Part shown: positions 22,110-34,429 of the stretch, in pieces | How positions within the stretch are numbered: the stretch's first letter is position 1 | Layout of the letters: each line of letters opens with the position of its first letter | NCBI RefSeq assembly: GCF_008831285.2 | Contig: NC_045143.1 | Location: 744,001 to 808,000, forward strand | Origin: Nymphaea colorata | Lineage: Eukaryota; Streptophyta; Magnoliopsida; Nymphaeales; Nymphaeaceae | DNA length: 64,000 nucleotides | Direction of reading: 5' to 3' | Translations under genes and position numbers: made by a program | Notes under the pieces: generated by a model | Seen by the model: only the letters and a program-made list of their open reading frames with translations | Told to the model about the DNA's origin: nothing | Database searches by the model: none

Positions 22110-23609
22110 ATGGAGAACCACCACCCGCTCACCCTCCTCTCCATGGACTCGAGCGCTCACGACGACCTCGACCGGGAGCCGCCGGGGCGCCAGATCGTCC
22201 TCTCGCGTCCGCCTGACATCAATCTTCCCCTTTCGGCAGAGCGGAGCCCCCCACCTCCTTCCTCGTGGTCTTCCGCCGATGGCAGCGGATGCGGGGGAGG
22301 GAAAATCCTTGACGTTGGCCTCGGCTCCCAGATCTACGAATCGGAGGCGCTGATGAGCCAGCCGAAGCCCGGAAGGAAGTGTGCGAAGCGCAGTGACAGC
22401 ATCTGGGGAGCGTGGTTCTTCTTCAACTTCTACTTCAAGCCCGTGTTCGTCGACAAGGTGAAGGCAAAGGCAGCCGGAAACGGCGGTGGTGCTGCTGCTT
22501 CAGGCGCTGGATTCGACAAGACGGACCTCCGCCTAGACGTCTTCTTGGTGCAGCACGATATGGAGAACATGTACATGTGGGCCTTCAAGGAGCGGCCTGA
22601 GAATGCCCTGGGGAAGATGCAGCTCCGGAGCTACATGAACGGGCATTCCAGGCCTGGCGAGCCGCAGTTCCCTTACAGCGTTGATAAGGGCTTTGTTCGA
22701 TCGCATCGGATGCAGAGGAAGCAGTATAGGGGTCTCTCGAATCCGCAGTGCGTGCATGGAATCGACGTGGTGAGGGTGCCTGACCTATCGCATCTACTAG
22801 AAGGGGACCTCAAGAAATGGATGGAACTGACGGGGAGGGATCTGAATTTTTCAATCCCTTCGGAGGCAAGCGATTTCGGCTCATGGCGACACCTTCCCAG
22901 TACAGATTTTGAGCTTGAGCGCCCCTTGCCTCCTCCTTCTTTGAAGAACAACAACAATTCTTCTGCGAGGAGGTTGCTTAATGGCTCCGGGTTGAATCTT
23001 ACAAATGGTATTGGCAACGATGTGATGGAGCTTTCTCCTGTCTGCAACAAGCGGAAAAAGGAATTCTTCCCCCACGTTAATGATGACGATTGCTGCTTAC
23101 CTTTGAACTATACTGACCGCAGCCAAGATGTGGAGATCCATCAGATGGAACCTCCGTGGTTGAATGATTTCTCTGGTGTGATGAGGCAGGCGTACGGTCC
23201 TGTGACAGCTGCAAAGACCATCTATGAAGATGAAGAAGGGTACCTGATTGTGGTCAGCTTGCCATTTGCGGATCATCAGAGGGTGAAAGTTTCATGGAGG
23301 AATACGCTTACTCATGGGATTGTGAAGATCCTATGCGTGAGTACTGCAAGGATGCCATATATAAAGAGGCATGATCGAACATTCAAGTTGACGGATCCAT
23401 CTCCTGAACATTGTCCTCCTGGAGAATTTGTAAGAGAGATCCCTCTGGCAACAAGGATACCAGAGGAGGCAAAATTGGAAGCTTATTATGACGAGGCTTG
23501 CGCTGGTTTGGAGATTTTGGTTCCCAAACACAGGGTTGGGCCTGAAGAGCATGAAGTTCGTGTCTGCCTTCGCCCTCATCTTGGCACAAACGAATTGCTT
23601 CTGACTTGA
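22110..23609 (+). CDS. HSP20-like (alpha-crystallin domain) protein, plant-specific long type
   Basis: Uninterrupted frame of 499 residues from the ATG at 22110 (MENHHPLTLLSMDSS). In-frame ATGs at 22104 and 22014 would add 2 or 32 residues; I chose 22110 because members of this family, as I recall them, begin with a similar ME.HHP stretch. The N-terminal half has the conserved SIWGAWFFFNFYFKP segment, a DLRLDVFLVQHDMENMYMW block and a GHSRPGEPQFP...RSHRMQRKQYRG region typical of this family and absent from ordinary small heat-shock proteins. The C-terminal alpha-crystallin fold spans about residues 369-474 (KTIYEDEEGYLIVVSLPFAD to LEILVPK). Arabidopsis IDM2 and IDM3, anti-silencing cofactors, also pair long N termini with such a domain, but I cannot say whether this is their orthologue. 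A 3' UTR intron is possible (AAG|GTAGGT near 23685). Confidence 0.85.
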   Translation: MENHHPLTLLSMDSSAHDDLDREPPGRQIVLSRPPDINLPLSAERSPPPPSSWSSADGSGCGGGKILDVGLGSQIYESEALMSQPKPGRKCAKRSDSIWGAWFFFNFYFKPVFVDKVKAKAAGNGGGAAASGAGFDKTDLRLDVFLVQHDMENMYMWAFKERPENALGKMQLRSYMNGHSRPGEPQFPYSVDKGFVRSHRMQRKQYRGLSNPQCVHGIDVVRVPDLSHLLEGDLKKWMELTGRDLNFSIPSEASDFGSWRHLPSTDFELERPLPPPSLKNNNNSSARRLLNGSGLNLTNGIGNDVMELSPVCNKRKKEFFPHVNDDDCCLPLNYTDRSQDVEIHQMEPPWLNDFSGVMRQAYGPVTAAKTIYEDEEGYLIVVSLPFADHQRVKVSWRNTLTHGIVKILCVSTARMPYIKRHDRTFKLTDPSPEHCPPGEFVREIPLATRIPEEAKLEAYYDEACAGLEILVPKHRVGPEEHEVRVCLRPHLGTNELLLT

Positions 23610-26600
23610 AGGAGGATAGGACGTTCCGACCCACCAGGAAGTAGGAAAAACAGAAAAGAATGGAAGTGTATCAACATTGCCAAGGTAGGTCTTCGATTGG
23701 TTTTACTAACTTTGTACCATAAAATCTATGATGAAAAAGAGAAAGGGGCTGTGTATTCCTTGCCTTGCCCGTGTTTTGTCTTGTGGAAAATTGTCAATGC
23801 CCAATTGAGTTTTTGTGGTATTGCTTATTATTTTTGTCCGTGTGTTTCTGTTTCAACATCTGTATTGGGTAATTTGACTGAGATTGGTGCAAAAATTATT
23901 AGCTGGGATTAGAGAATGGTACGAATTCATTGTTCAGAAAATGAGGCTGGCCTCATTTGACATGATATAGGAAACAAGCTTAAACACCATTTATCTTTTA
24001 TTTTTACCCTGTTTCACTGTTAATGTCCTGGAAGTTCATCATCTCCAACCTTTCCCATGTATTGGTGTTGGTGTCGAGCAGATGCTTTGTCTGACCAAAT
24101 TCTTCTACACTAAACGTGATGCCTGATCAGATAGATGAGTACTCTAGGTCCTATGATGTTTTTTCTTTCCTTTTCCTTACATTGTTTGACTGTTACATGG
24201 CATGGAAGTCTCCTTGAAAATTCTTTTGTTATTCTAAGCTTAAAAAAGTTACAGGTAGCAACACCGTTGTTCATATTCTGTTAATACGTAGTGGTTGATT
24301 CCTTTTAATTTTTATGTTTGCTACCTTTTCATGTTTCAATGGAACCACATCGCTAAAGAATGAAACATGTGTTGCCTTTTGAAAATGTGCATTTTAGTTC
24401 TGTGTTCAAGGTACCCTTGGGGTCTTTTTTAAACACCAGATTCTTGCATTTCAAGAATGAGGATTGTCAACACTTGTTTGTTATTGGACAGTATGGACTA
24501 TGAATCATCAATTATAGCAACACTGATTCTCTATACTGTAGTCCTTTTGATCCTGATCCTGCAATTCCTCTAAGACAGTAATGACTGTCGTTGGTAGTAG
24601 ACAGCACACACGGGTGGCCACCTGTTCGACTTGGCTTGAATTCCCTTTTTTCCTCTTTTCCTTTTCCTTTTCCCTTTTTCTTTTCTTTATTCATTTACTT
24701 TATTTTATTTTATTTTTCGTATTCTTCCTCCTCCTCTTTTTCCTTATCATTAACTATTTTTGACCCTCCTAGATGCTATCAGGTGCTTTTTGGAAGTCCA
24801 CTGCCTTGGCCTGCCTAGTGCTTTCAACTGTTTACATGAGATTTTAACCATTCCTAACAAATCTTGGTGAAAAGAAACGAGGACTGAATGACTTCTATCC
24901 AAATAAAAGTGAAGAAAAGATTTTGTTTGGTAAACCCAGAATGTCTATTACTTTTACTGATGGCATATCTGGAACCACTTTGTTGAAGACTTAGAACGTC
25001 AGACTGTGTACTTTATATTCAAGTACCCTTTGGTTTGTTAAATTGTGATGCTTGTATATTGACTCATGGAATTGAATTTGTATGTGGTTTTGCATGTTGT
25101 TCTTCTCATTCTTCTTGCTGTTTGGTTTCTACTGTCGGTCTCTGGGTTGCCCTGCAACTTGCATATATATAGTTTTGTATTTTTTGATGAGCCATTATCT
25201 AACTCTTACCTAGGACTTGCTATATGCCACATGGATCCATTGTGCATATGTTCCTTTCTACGTAAGTGTGGTTGTGGGTCGCTGTAAACTGTAAAGTTCC
25301 CTGCTTGGATGAATTTTCTTTCTCCCTTGTTTATGTGTGTGCATTTGCACTTGTATCAAAGTTGCCATACCTTGTTAGGTGTGGTGACCATATTATCTTC
25401 ATTCAATATGCTTTGAGAACTAAGGGGGAGGTAGAGTAGAAAGGAAAGACAGAGAGAAACTGGTGAGAATTCATAAGAACAACCAAAGCCCTAAGCAAGG
25501 TGAAACAATAGTTAGCTAATAAGGTTTCCCTGGTATAGCTGCAGCTTTCTGACTGCTGCTTACTTTGAGGCTGTGGACTTTGTTTTGCCGCAAGATGATG
25601 GCCATGCTCTTACTTGCTGATAGGATCCATCACTCCCTGACCAGACAGAAGGAGCTCTCCGACCAGTGATTCTCGACTATTTTTTTGATGCTGGATTCCT
25701 GCAACTTTATCCAGTATTTTTTCAGTGGTACCTTCCTAGAGAGATCTAAGCGGGGCGAGGGATTTTGAAACCAAGGTTACTACATTTTGTTGGAAATTTG
25801 TTAAGTTTTTTTACTTTAACAATATGTAACAGTGGTGTAAATCATGTCATTGGTCATTCATCCTTTTGTTTATTTGAACAACTTCTGCATGGTAATGTAG
25901 GTGCAACCACTAGATGAATTCTGTTTGCTCCACCTTATAGGGGGGAAATGTCAGAATGGATGAAGCATCCTACATGTTCTGTACTTTTGAAATGTTGTTT
26001 AATTTTTTTCTTCATGCCCTCATCAGGATGCTCATAATTGACGGTTTGGTTGTTGTTTTGCTTTATCTTCCTTTGATTATAAAGATTAGCTGAAATAGCA
26101 TTCGCAGATTAAAATGGGAAATGTCGTTCTGAGGGCCGTTATTGCTGGGGACATTGCCTGTATTGTTTCCGACATGTATGATGGGGAAAAGGGAACCATG
26201 CTAAGATCTTACTGGAGCTGTCCCATTTCAAGCTTGCTAATTACACTAACATTAACTATGGTCAACATTTCCATTTGTTTCTCTCGCTTTTATTTGTTTC
26301 TGTATTTGTTTGTTTATTATTATTAGTTTTAACGTGGTTACCGTCTTGTTAATGTTATTTTGTTATCTGTTGACTTTTTGATAAATGAGAGTTAGAGGAT
26401 GGGGTCGGTGGACAAACATAACTTTCAATTTGACAACTTATATTTCATCATGCGCATTTTATACGGAGTCTTTAACTTGTGGGGTTGTTGCTGTTTTTGT
26501 TAAGTAGCTATTAATATTCATTAACCATTGGTTTTGCGACATTTTACTTGTGAATTTCATAATTAAATATATTATTTTGACTGTTCAGTAGGTTGCCTTT

Positions 26601-29363
26601 ATATAGGTTTTTAACCCCACTTGCATTTGTATCGCCATAGGTCATATTTTTATTGTGTTGCTTACCTGAACCATTTTGTGCGACTTATGTTTGGTTCATA
26701 TTGTCTATGTAAACAAACTTGCAAACAATTAGTTTACTTGGTTGATGTTTTTAATTTGTTTGTAGTATTTTTTTTCCCCCCTCCGAACTTTGGTTTCTTC
26801 TAGCAATGCCCCCAGATGGTATGATCTTTTAAGTCGTAATGTTGAATTTTAAGTTTGTAGTGCATTATGCCTCCATGTTTTCCCGTCATTCCCTCACTCC
26901 CGTTGATTTTTTTCTAATTTTGCACGGTTTTGGAGACGAATCCCTCTTTGTACGCAAGTATAATATCTAGGAACATGTAGTTTCGTTTCTGATTGACACT
27001 TTTTTTGTGTAAGGATTTAGCTCAGATATTTTTAGTCTTTATGTGCTCTAGTGACTCTACCCATGTCTTAGACATGAAGGGATTAGCATGTTTAGGGGGC
27101 AGGCTGTGGCCGTCGTCTGAAGAATCAGATAGTTATGATTCGACAGACACAGGCATGATTCATTGCATAACCAGGCTCCATGGAGACCATGACAGACATC
27201 ACACGTGGATGGGTCCCATCAATTTGGTGACTTGCGCACAAGTTGCCCCTTGCCCCTTCAGACAAGTTAGAAACCACGTGGGCTGGCCGCCCAGATCACT
27301 TCTCAGACATCTAGTCCGTGACGACACTTATATTTTCTTTGTTTCCTTATTCTTCGATCTCTTTTATGCTTAGAATGATTAAACCATTTTGTTTACCTCC
27401 AATTATTTTTAGATCTTATGAGTTATGACTTCATATTTCGCCAAATATCAGATAACCTCTTTCCATTAACTTAGTGATATGCAAACCACTTGCACATTAT
27501 TCAAATCCCTAATATACTTGACGTTATGCATTTAGTTTTACTTGTGGGCTCTTCTATATTTTGGTGGTAAGGATCTTGTGGCGTTAGAAGGTTTCGACTT
27601 GGAGAGTTTGAGAGTTCGATCATCGCGATCAGACCTGCTGATTGGCGGGCATCCGTTGGTGCTTAGCAGCCAGAGGCTTATCTTGGACTCGATTCTTTGC
27701 AGTTAGAATTCCCACCCCACCGTATATCCATAAACTGGTAAAAGCAACAGTCTATCTCTTACCTGTCGGCGTTCAATCATCGTTGGATTTGTATTTGTAG
27801 TTCATGTGGTCGAGGAAAATCGTAGTTGATGCTCCAAGAAATTAGCTTTTTGTCCAGAAAACAAAAAGGGTGGTCTGCCCTTGAATATGAGACAACTTTG
27901 GAGAAAAGAGCTTCTGGATTTCCCGGACAAAGCAATGGGAGCTTACCTAGAGTGACAGATCCAGGTGTCTTGGGTTCGATGAGTATTGGTTGAACTCGTT
28001 TTGTCTGCAATCTTATCTTCATTGGAAGTTAGAATGAAGAAGGTGCGATTTTTGTGCATTTCTCGCCAAGCAGTGCTTGTGTTTGCACAAATTAAGATTG
28101 GAAAGGATTCTCAGGTTTCAATGACGAAAAGGCTTTGTTCTCCAACTCAGTCGAGTGTCTTTAGAACGGTTGCTAGAGAAACTCTGAAAGATCGAACGGC
28201 AAATCCTTTTCATTCCCTGTTTGGTTCAATTCCGGAAATTTCAGTGCTACAGTACATCTTCGGGCCATCGTCTATGCGTGTCCGTTTGGAACATTAAATT
28301 TATAAATATGTTTTGGGGTAAGTAAATGGAACAACTAATAAACTATTTCGGTTACCAAACACCCTCTTTAAGGCCTTTTCGAAATCATAACCTGCTGTTG
28401 GGTGCATGGTTTTGATATTTGTAAACTGAGAAGCTGTTTGGGTGTCCTTATGCTTTAAGTAATTTTGATCACCCCTCCTAGTCTGTTGTTTGGATTCAAA
28501 TGGCATCGAAAAATCCGCCAACAAAGAGTGCCTGATACCTGTAAGAAAGATGTTTCCGAAGAACTCAAGTAATAAAGAAGCCAGATAGGTCTTTGGTTGG
28601 CTTCCTTCAAGTTCCTATATATATAACACGGAAGAACTACAAAAAAATGGCACACCACTCGATTGAGAAAGCTCGAGAGATCGCTCCAACGATTTAATTT
28701 AAACGTTTGGCTTTGTTCGTTCGACCCAAGAACTGGATTTGCTCGTTTTGATCTTAATAAGTTGCAAGGTTACTCGATACAGTAACACGTTCACCATCAA
28801 ATCGCAAAGTTTAAAAGCAAAAATGCCATGAGACTGTGAGAACTATTTATTTTTCAAATAGAAAGGCCATAATTTTGCCTTCGCCCTTGCGATCTTTACA
28901 CTTCCCTGCTGAGTGATGCACATAAAAAAGATGAAAACCCCGTCTACAGAACTCACAAAGAACATAACAAAGGCGAACAACCAGTAATGCCTAACAACAT
29001 AACCAGCTATTGCCAACCTCCTAAAAGTTCTTTTGGAAACCCTAAGAAGCATATAAAAGAGAGAGAGAGACCACGAACACAAACCAGATGGCAAGACTAG
29101 AGAGAGAGTGAGAGATCATACCCAGAAAAAAAAAGAGGGATAAACCCAGAAAAGAGAATATATCCACTGCAAGCAAGTCTAGAGACAGAGAGAGACGACA
29201 AGCATAGACCAGCTTTGGACACTGAAAACCAGAGAGAGATCTAAAACCCTAGAATGCAAAGGAGATGAGAGATAAGAAGACTTGTAAAACCCTTAAGACT
29301 ACTGATGCGACACCGGAGCAAGTGCACGTCCCATCCCTGTCCTGCTCCTTCCATATTGGGGGG
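23610..29363. other. 3' flank of the HSP20-like gene and intergenic spacer
   Basis: No exon chain recognised. The first few hundred bases are presumably 3' UTR. The remainder is T-rich on the plus strand with a pyrimidine tract at 24630-24760. Short protein-like frames at about 25560-25750 and 26993-27373 match nothing I know. About 28300-28530 carries words such as TTTGGGTGTCC and CCAAACACCC, resembling remnants of a miniature element. 29040-29260 is GA-rich. Confidence 0.5.
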
Positions 29364-30089
29364 CTAGTGGCAGAAGATGACCTTGAGCTCCACTGGGGAG
29401 GCACACTGGTGAGTGAGGGAGGGGCTGTCGTGGGCGTAGGTGAAGGTGGCCGGGCAACTGTGCTTGAAGAACTCCGAGTACGTCGACGCCTTGCACGTCG
29501 CCGGGCTGTTGAAGTGCCCCCTGCAGCACAGCTCGTCCGTCCCGAACGCCTCGCACCCGCTCTTGCACCCTACCACCTTTCCCCCATGCGCCACCCGCAG
29601 CGCCGGCGGGCACGTCTCCAACAGGTTCACTCGGCAGCCCACCACCGGGCACGCCCCCTTCCCCTCGTGCGGCGTCACCGTCATCGGCAGGTTAAACCCG
29701 TCCACCAGGCTCACGGAATAGGACGACAGGTCCGTGTTCGGGTGGTGGAGCGAGAACTGCGCCAACGTCGCCGGGACTGCTCCGCCGGCGCCTCCGCACT
29801 CGATCCGGCCACCGCAGTCGCCGGTGGCGCAGAAGAACCCGCCGCGCGAGTAGTGGCACCCTGTGCGGCCCCAGATGCGGCCGGACCAGTGGCGGTCGGG
29901 CACGTGGAAAGTGCGGTGCTGGAGGGTCTCGAGGGCGAAGCCGCCGCGCTCCAGCACGTCGTGGCCGGAGTTCGGCTGGATGGCCGGCCAGACCGTGAAG
30001 GGGCAGTTGTTCACCACCGTCAGAACCAGTGGAGATGCCCCAGAAAGGACCAGAACGGAAAGGAAGCACAGGAAGCGAAGGGTCGCCAT
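29364..30089 (-). CDS. Thaumatin-like protein (PR-5 family)
   Basis: Secreted defence-type protein of 241 residues in one exon. The ATG at 30089 is the start because a TATA box lies 62 bases upstream and a signal peptide (MATLRFLCFLSVLVLSGA) follows. The family signature GGFFCATGDCGG is at about residues 84-94. All 16 cysteines of the eight-disulfide fold are present, including ELCC and the terminal IFC. FTVWPAIQPNSG near the N terminus and SEFFKHSCPATFTYAHDSPS near the C terminus are typical. Of the five residues lining the acidic cleft, Arg49, Asp130 and Asp221 are kept, but the usual Glu is Gln111 and one Asp is Ser125. Length and single-exon form fit the secreted large class without a vacuolar extension. 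The opposite strand also has a 277-codon frame, a shadow of the GC-rich gene. Confidence 0.95.
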   Translation of the reverse strand: MATLRFLCFLSVLVLSGASPLVLTVVNNCPFTVWPAIQPNSGHDVLERGGFALETLQHRTFHVPDRHWSGRIWGRTGCHYSRGGFFCATGDCGGRIECGGAGGAVPATLAQFSLHHPNTDLSSYSVSLVDGFNLPMTVTPHEGKGACPVVGCRVNLLETCPPALRVAHGGKVVGCKSGCEAFGTDELCCRGHFNSPATCKASTYSEFFKHSCPATFTYAHDSPSLTHQCASPVELKVIFCH

Positions 30090-30150
30090 TGTTGGTGAAC
30101 GGGAGGACCGTTGGCGTTGAGTGTGGGAAGAAGAAGGTGTCCTATGGGGC

Positions 30151-30157
30151 ATTTATA
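30151..30157 (-). promoter_or_regulatory. TATA box of the thaumatin-like gene
   Basis: TATAAAT on the minus strand, 62 bases before the ATG, giving an expected leader of about 30-35 bases. Confidence 0.75.
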
Positions 30158-30318
30158 GAGTGAGAAGCGGATGAAGGCGAAGGGGTTGGTGGATGAGTGT
30201 GCTTAGTGGAGCCCAGTAGAAAATCAAAAGTGGGTCCCACTTTTTTCCTTCTTTTGATATTTGAAAATTTTAAATTTCAACGGGCCCCATAATTTATATT
30301 TTCCAAAATTTCGAAAAC

Positions 30319-30324
30319 TTGACC
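30319..30324. promoter_or_regulatory. W-box in the thaumatin-like promoter
   Basis: TTGACC, a WRKY-factor core motif, 230 bases upstream of the start. It fits a pathogen-responsive gene, but a six-base match alone is weak evidence. Confidence 0.3.
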
Positions 30325-30698
30325 TTTGTTTGGAGCCGTGGTAGTGAGGCATCCTATGGGCTTTGTGCCACTTTGGAAAAGACGCGTCCATTTAGCTTTT
30401 AAGTGTGTGTCTCTATGTGATAGATTCTTTATTTTACATATAATATGATATTGTAAAGAAGTTAGGCAGATTACTATCAAATAATCTTGTGTTGGAAGGC
30501 GCAAGGCATCTAATTCCATCTAATTCTTGGTTTTCATATTCACAGCACAGGTGGAAGAAGCTCTTGCTACTTGTATTCATGAGAATAAGATGCTTACTTT
30601 GGCTGTCCAATTTTAAGCGAGTAGAAGGTCAATCTATCATCCATCCAAAGCTTTTCTCATTCTTTTTATTTTAGGGTTTTGAACCGCCTTAAAACCTA

Positions 30699-30746
30699 GA
30701 TGAGTATGACTTTTATTCATGAGATGAGTATGACTTTTATTCTTCA
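30699..30746. repeat. 24-base tandem repeat, two copies
   Basis: AGATGAGTATGACTTTTATT occurs at 30699 and again at 30723 with almost no change. Confidence 0.85.
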
Positions 30747-32348
30747 TGTTCACAACTAATGAGAGCAGCGCACCTATGGGAATTGAATCGACAACACACC
30801 TTTTTACCGTGACCGCTTGTTTGACTAATTATGTTACGCCACTTAAAGCAACTTTACTTCCAAATACATTAACAATTTTGCAGGACTGATTCATCATGGT
30901 ATGAAAAGGATTACCTTAGCAATGTATGGCAGATATTCGCAGATGTGGATGCAAGTTTTTATTCAAAATCAAGAAAAGTCTCATGGTGAGACAATTATTT
31001 CTGTACCCACAAGAGTTTCATCCATGCAAAGAAGGAAGAGGCAAAAAGAGTTGAAGATGAGCTAACTACTTAGAACTTCCCTGTAGCGACTGAAGCGAAT
31101 GTTGAACGTTGAAAGCATTTGCCTTTTCCGCAAGGAAGAAAAATGTTTGAAGTAATACAGCAGAAAAACTTCACCTGTCTAATGCACCCTGAGATTTCTT
31201 TCTCCTGACTATCAAACACCCATTTGGGAGGGTGCCCAACTCTTTTCTACGCGCAGCCAACTTTTATTGTTCTGAAACTTGGTGCTGTGCAACTTTTCTA
31301 TGCACCATGAAGGTTGGCAAGCGGAACACGCATTATCTAAGCTTAAATTTTGACCAGTTTGATCTGAAAAGGAGAAAAAAAATCACAAGTACAAATGAAA
31401 AAAGACACAGATGGGAAATGAAAATTCTCCATGTATAATATTCTGCAATTCAGCATAATTTTTTGGGATATACTGCTGGTCCTTCCCAAGAAATATGATT
31501 AGAAGCACTCTCTGGCAAAAGGCGAAAAGCCTTCCTCTCTACTGAAGAGTGGAAAGCCAGTACTGGTTTGGGAAAAGATGATGGGAAGAGTCATGTGCAG
31601 GCCTGACGCCCTCCATTGATGCCGTCCTCGTTCGGCGTGAAGAAAAAGAAGAGATGGAGAGAGAATGGCGGATCTGCATCCTCTCTCCTTTTGCGCAGGC
31701 GGAGACAGAGAGGGCAGGGCACAGACACAGTGCTCTCCTTCTCGATAAGGATTGACTTGAAAGGTATTCTAAAAAAAATGATATACTTTTATTGGAAAGA
31801 AAACGTAAACGAACTATTTACGTGGGATTTTAGGTCTCGTTGTTCTTAAATCTATTTTGTTTCATCTGAAAACTTATGTAGAAAGATGTGCAGATCTTAC
31901 TTGTAGAGTTGTTAACTTCTGTAAACCTCTACAGACTACAGATATCGATATCAACTTTTTCTTCCTTTCTCTTTGACTTGAGATTGTATATTATAGATTT
32001 GAATTATACCCTTTGATCTAAGATCTGGAGCAATCAAACTTCCCATAAATCTTGTGCCATTTTCATTTTCTGTTTTACTAAATGAAAAAAATTTGTTTAA
32101 ATTTGAGTTTGCTTAACTGATAGATTGTGTATCATTAATTTATTTTAGCTTGCCAGTTGATTGGGAGCATCGAGTTGAAAGAAAAGAAGACAAGCGAGCG
32201 TGCGAATCGAGGAGGCAAAGAAGCTCGTGAAATTGTCTTTTTGCGCCAGTGAGGACCCTGGGACCCCGACACCCTTTCTCTCTCTATTCCACTCCATCCT
32301 TTCTCTCTCTATTCCACTCAGGCGCGTGCGCCCAAGCACTCTTTTTAT

Positions 32349-32391
32349 TATATATATATATATATATATAAAGAGAGAGAGAGAGAGAGAG
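32349..32391. repeat. (TA)n(GA)n compound microsatellite
   Basis: A TA run at 32349-32370 followed by a GA run at 32372-32391. Confidence 0.95.
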
Positions 32392-32404
32392 AAACTTCAT
32401 TCCT

Positions 32405-32565
32405 CATACCTCTTAAATCCTTATAAGAAAACATTTTAAATAACATATTGACATTTTGATGTGCTTATAATACTAATTCAACATACCCCACGCCTTATTA
32501 AATCCTTATAAGAAAATATTTTATATAATATGTTGACATGTGCTTGTAGATACTAATTCAGCATA
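32405..32565. repeat. Tandem duplication, unit about 84 bases
   Basis: Two diverged copies, both with TTAAATCCTTATAAGAAAA and ending TACTAATTCA followed by ACATA or GCATA. The second copy starts near 32485. Confidence 0.8.
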
Positions 32566-33135
32566 GAATATCTCTCGGTTGTTTTTAAAGGCAACACTGA
32601 TTTTTATACCATTAAAAGTTTGAAGTCATAGGAGACCTTCGTTTTTTTGTTTGACAGAGAAGTATAGTAGGGTTCTTATCAAAACATTTATAAGATCATA
32701 TCCATATGATTGGATTACATTAAAAAACGCTTTAATAATCAATTCTGAGTGGTTTGATTTCTGCAATTATTCTTGTCAATGCAAACTAAATAAAATACCA
32801 CAGTAAATATCAGTTTAAATTAAATAAACATCGCTTTTTGGGCACTTTTGGCACGTGCCTAAAATTGAGCTTCACCAAAAGAGACCGGGAATATACATGC
32901 CATTTTGTCATTAAGGCGAGACAACTGAAATTTTGTATTTTCAAGTTCACACTATAAACTGGAAATGTCAAAAATTATAGATAAACGCATAAAAGTATAT
33001 AAAATTAAAAAATATTGGCTAAATTGAACAATCCATCTAAAAAGCCGTGATAAGAGTATTAGCAATAGTTTATAGTGTAGAAATAATTTGTAGCACTTTT
33101 AATAAAGGCTAGTATATTCTTATGAATATACTTAT

Positions 33136-33138
<3 letters not shown>

Positions 33139-33186
<48 letters not shown>
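33139..33186. repeat. (TA)n microsatellite, about 24 units
   Basis: Perfect TA run followed by GAAGAGAGAAGAGAGAG. Confidence 0.97.
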
Positions 33187-33188
<2 letters not shown>

Positions 33189-34429
33189 AAGAGAGAAGAG
33201 AGAGCCGTTGGAGTGGACAGTAAAAGGACATTGAACACGGTTGGTTAGTGGCACCCGTGAACGGAAGGCGCCATTTTAATTAACCGATCCGTGACAAATT
33301 ATCACGCTCCTCTTCCTGCGACTTCGTTTGGTGGGAACGGGGACGAGTTCCACTGTGACTTTTCTTGTCTTGCACCTGCACCCCATGAAAAGAATTTCAG
33401 GGGAAAAGAGTTTCCTGATTACTATATAACACAGAGTGATTCGTGTTTGTCTTTCTAAAGCACATAATCTGTGAAATTTCAGTTTCAGTCAATTTCTTGC
33501 CGACCATCTAAAAGAAGAAGAACACATTCTAGGATCTTGTTCTTAGGAAGTAGGGTCTGAATACGAGTCATGAATCCAATTAAGTGGAGTCAGTCAAGGC
33601 TAGATCCAACCTGAATCCAATGGTGGATCCGATTGCTAAATGTATTCAGTTTCATGTCAAATCAGAGTCAGATATTCGACTGGATCCAATAAATATCCAA
33701 CTTTATTACATATGAATGTTGTGTGGATTTGACAGTTTAGGACCCGGATCCAAAACGGACATTAGATCCATGTTAACTTTCATTAATGGTTTTTGGCGCT
33801 ATAGAATCCAAACCGTTGGCTGCTTGTCTTGATCTGGGGAAAGAGAGACACACCATTATGAACTGGCATCCTTATCAAGAAAAGGGAAAGAAAAGATGCT
33901 TCTCTTTTATTTGAACCGCTGTTGGCCAGATGGTCTAGAATCCTCCTGGCGTCAACTGGAGCTGTAATCGGATCGGTTACATTTGTATATGAAACTCGAG
34001 TTCACAGCAATGTTCTTGGATTCCGAACTACATGAGTGATTCCGCACATTTTATATATATATCACCAGTGAACTAATACTAAATGATGAAAGTACCCATT
34101 ATCTTTTTCTTTTTCGATAAAATGTAGGGAGCTAGAGTGTGTGCCATTCACCAAGTTTCGGATTCCATTGGTTCAGTGCAGACTTGCTTATCGACCAAAT
34201 GGGTAAACAAAAGTAATTCTTTTTCTTGCCCAACTTCCACTCGGGGTCTTTCGTGCCTTGTTAATGTTTTATTAAAGAAAGAGTTTGAAGAATGTGCTCT
34301 AATCTTTGGGATAAATTCATTGAATGTTAATATGTTGTTCGACAAATGTTTATGTTCCCAACAATCTCTGACTCCAACAACAAATTTCACCTCGATTTAG
34401 ATATCATACGACCATCCATCTCATCAGAT

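Noticed and set aside
26993-27373. 126-codon plus-strand frame with SEESDSYDSTDTGM stretch
   Set aside because: No recognisable domain, no adjoining exons, and the start is not supported by context.
29265-30098. 277-codon open frame on the plus strand
   Set aside because: It lies opposite the thaumatin-like gene; its Arg/Ala/Val-rich composition is the antisense shadow of that GC-rich coding region.
31616-31849. Frame starting MPSSFGVKKKKRWRENGG and ending at a GT donor-like site
   Set aside because: It looks slightly exon-like, but no further exon or family match was found downstream.
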